From Gryganskiella cystojenkinii (lineage: Eukaryota > Mortierellomycota > Mortierellomycetes > Mortierellales > Mortierellaceae), in the NCBI GenBank assembly GCA_015852425.1, contig JAAAIG010001094.1, positions 1 through 10,833 on the forward strand: a DNA stretch of 10,833 nucleotides. The letters run 5' to 3'. Positions 8,441 to 10,833 of the stretch are shown here, piece after piece (within the stretch, counting starts at the first letter, position 1; the number at the start of each line of letters is the position of its first letter). Below the pieces are notes generated by a model. That model ran no database searches and was not told where the DNA came from. It saw nothing but the letters and a program-made list of their open reading frames with translations. Both the position numbers and the translations under genes were made by a program.

Positions 8441-10704
8441 ATGACAGGAACAGAGACACTCGCGGAATTCAACTGCAGTGCTTCATTCGCACAACATGCT
8501 CGCTCGTACCCGGCCATTCTTCGATTCAAGGCCAATGAATTGACCTGGACAATACGAGGAACCGACATCTCTTCTAGACGTAAGAACTTTCTATCCACCA
8601 CTCTCTTTTAGTTTATATTAACCTTGTCTCTAACTGATCTTTTCTATTTGTCCAAACTAGTCCCATACAGCTGTGTATATGGTTACCAAGCCCCCGATGC
8701 GAAACACCTGGACGTCGAGAATCAGGACGTTGAGGATCTTGTCAAGAACTCTTTGCAAGATCTTCAGATCACCCTGCACTATGTCGAGTTTACGTCTCAG
8801 GATCTCAAGGCTGCTGCCTCTGCTAGCAGAGCGCAAGTTCATTTCTTGTTTCTGGAACGAGAGGACGTCAAACGGTTCTTGACCCTGGCTCGCGAGTTGA
8901 ATGGTGAGAGAATTTTTTTTTTTTTTAAAAAAACGTTGGCTGAGTTATACAAGACTAACACACCGACACACCGAACCTCTTCTTCTTCAATTCAAATAGT
9001 TTTCCCAAAGTCCCGAAGGGTTCTTGTGCTAGTCAATCCTAACGGAGGAATCCGCATCGCCAAAAAGATCTGCGATACTGTTGTAAAGCCGATGATGACG
9101 CTGTCCGGGCTCGACTTTAAGGAGCAATGTAGGGATATGGACAGGCAACACCTATTTTGTACATTGATTTTTCATTTGTTGTCTTCCTCCATATTACTCC
9201 AGCTTACCCTCGTCTTGTTTGTCAATCCCTGACTCGAAACAGATACAGAGTATGGTAAACACGCCATTGATATCGCTCACAAGATTGATCTGGAGCAAGT
9301 CGACGCCATTCTGGTCGTCTCTGGAGATGGAGTCCTGCACGAGGTTATCAATGGACTGCTGTCGCGACCAGACTGGGATCGGGCACGTCGTCTCCCTGTC
9401 GGTATCATTCCCGCAGGGTCAGGAAATGCATTTGCAACTTCTATCGGTAAGTACATCTTTTGAACGAACGGATAGATAAGAACCAGGCATATGGGGACTT
9501 GTTTCATTGACGCCAGGTTAACACTTTTGTTACGTGATGATGTGTGATGTGTTGATGCTATTAGGGACAAGGAGTCCATTTGTGGCAACTTTGGCAGCTA
9601 TTCGTGGGACAACGGCGAAACTGGATATTTTTTCACTCTCACAACAAGATCGCCCACGATTGTACGCGATGCTTTTGTTTAGTTGGGGAATGATGGCCGA
9701 CTCCGATATCGAGTCCGACAAGTAAGTGTCATTCCACTGTCATTAGCCAGGATCGTGCTCATTCGTTCGATTTTTCGTTGACGAGCTAATCTCTGATCCT
9801 TCAATATCGTCTTTCAATTTTAAAAAGATTCCGATGGCTGGGATCTTTACGATTTGAGATTGCTGGGTTCATTCGCGTGCTCCGCCTTCGTCGATATCCC
9901 GGAAAGGTCTACGTGCTCCCACCGAAACACAATCGCGAAATCGCATCTAAATCCTCTTCCACCGAAAGCCAGCATGCACCCGCCACTGGCTATCCCGAGC
10001 TTCTTGAATCCTCCGAGAAAGACAAAGAACCGCCAAAACCCTGGCGGCTACTGCCCAACATGCCGTTCTACAGCATGCTGTTGCTCCTCAACTGTCCATC
10101 TGCTGCCGAGACCACCTTTTTCTCAAACTCGATCCGGTTCAACGACGGGATCATGCGACTCTGGTACTCCTGTGAAACTCGGTTCTGGCGTATTATGCTG
10201 CCGTTTCTACTTGACCAGACCAACGGCAAACTCGTGGAACGTGGATTGATGCAGGACACGGAATGTGGAGGGATCTTGATCATCCCAGGAGTTGAGGGCA
10301 AACCCGATGATAGTTCTACACATGAGGTCATCGATCCAGATTACATGGATTCTAATGAAGCCAAGGACCTGAGGATTCATCGAGCACCAGGATACTTTGA
10401 TGTTGATGGAGAGGTCATGCCTACCACAAGAACGTTGATCGAGATCCTGCCGAGTTTTATGGAGATTCTCGTACCTGATTGGTACCATCATGAGGGCGAG
10501 CACACGGATGAAGCACCCGAGGCCATGGTGGCGAAGCGTAAGCGAGAGCTAGTCCGAGACGTCGCGAGGACGAGACAAGTCGTAGAGAGTAAAGTCTGGC
10601 AGGCAGGAGGCTTGTTGGTAGCGATTGCAGTCTTGCTGACGAGCTATGCCTTGTTTTTTAGCGAACCTTTTCAGATCTGGGCTGGCCTTGCCAGGCGCAA
10701 GTAG
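8441..10704 (+). CDS. LCB4: Sphingosine / sphingoid long-chain-base kinase (DAGK-catalytic family), 6 exons, 582 aa
   Basis: Exons: 8441-8579, 8661-8903, 9000-9128, 9243-9446, 9565-9721, 9828-10704; all GT-AG and in phase. It phosphorylates sphingoid bases (sphingosine, phytosphingosine) with ATP at membranes, setting long-chain-base phosphate levels. Residues 1-127 form the variable N-terminal region with PYSCVYGY. The catalytic domain starts RRVLVLVNPNGG (133-144), then SGDGVLHEVINGL (197-209) with the GDG nucleotide motif, RPDWD, IIPAGSGNA (225-233), LFSWGMMADSDIES, RFNDGIMRL and FDVDGEVMP near the C-terminal lobe. These match human SPHK1 closely (SGDG, RPDW, PAGSGNA, DxxSE/D), so a sphingosine kinase is favoured over a diacylglycerol or ceramide kinase. 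Residues about 551-568 form a hydrophobic helix followed by a short tail ending ARRK, suggesting membrane anchoring. The start is fixed by an in-frame TAA just upstream. Yeast has two paralogues (LCB4, LCB5), and the symbol covers either. Confidence 0.93.
10585..10650 (+). other. LCB4: Predicted C-terminal transmembrane helix of the lipid kinase
   Basis: Between Lys/Gln-containing sequence and a short tail, the stretch GGLLVAIAVLLTSYALFF is about 18 residues of almost unbroken hydrophobic or small side chains, with no charge. About 14 residues follow before the stop, including RRK. This has the form of a tail anchor. Membrane insertion itself is inference. Confidence 0.65.
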
Positions 10705-10833
10705 ATAAAAGAACATGAACTTCTTCTAGTCGAATAAATGCCAAGTAGAGAGAATACTCAACTGTCACCCTGAAACCGAAAGGAAGGAGGATCAGACACG
10801 GAGTTTTTTTATTTATACTCGATCTCAAGGTGC
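10705..10833 (+). other. 3' flank at the window end
   Basis: Holds the poly(A) signal and about 95 further bases, purine-rich near 10779-10800 and A/T-rich near 10804-10820. No coding sequence can be supported on either strand before the window stops. Confidence 0.5.
10733..10738 (+). terminator. AATAAA polyadenylation signal of the sphingosine kinase gene
   Basis: A canonical AATAAA lies 29 bases after the TAG stop codon, a usual spacing for a short fungal 3' UTR. Confidence 0.65.

Noticed and set aside
9854..10249. 131-codon + strand frame overlapping the last sphingosine kinase exon
   Set aside because: Cys/Ser/Pro-rich shadow in another frame; the kinase frame carries the conserved RFNDG and DVDGE motifs.

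Overview
The window looks like nuclear DNA from an intron-rich, early-diverging fungus, most probably Mortierellomycota or a close Mucoromycota relative (inference). The evidence is: four spliced protein-coding genes with about twenty short GT-AG introns (mostly 80-250 bases); pyrimidine-rich leaders; a Rho2-type GTPase ending in the fungal Rho2 tail C-C-I-I-L; and a mitochondrial MMAA/MeaB-type GTPase, a vitamin-B12 enzyme chaperone that the common ascomycete and basidiomycete model fungi lack. No transposon, CRISPR array, tRNA or rRNA was seen.

Layout. 226-2306 (+): a Rho2 small GTPase in seven exons, including one of 6 nt and one of 19 nt. 2383-5470 (-): a 988-residue CNH (citron homology) domain protein, convergent with RHO2 and only 76 bases from it; its first exon is short and separate. 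5757-8027 (+): the MMAA-type GTPase in nine exons, one only 5 nt long; it shares a 286-base divergent promoter with the CNH gene. 8441-10704 (+): a sphingosine / long-chain-base kinase in six exons with a predicted C-terminal membrane helix. The last 129 bases are 3' flank with an AATAAA signal.

The genes are not an obvious pathway cluster. RHO2 (cell-wall and polarity signalling) and the CNH protein may be linked, since CNH domains occur in Rho exchange factors, but this is inference. MMAA acts on mitochondrial methylmalonyl-CoA metabolism, and the lipid kinase makes sphingoid-base phosphates at membranes.

The most striking feature is splicing. Three microexons (6, 19 and 5 nt) lie exactly over conserved GTPase motifs: the switch I tyrosine and the switch II AGQE of Rho2, and the conserved Gly-Gly-Val of MMAA. 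All three are needed to restore reading frame or family-conserved residues, and ordinary gene prediction would probably miss at least the two shortest.
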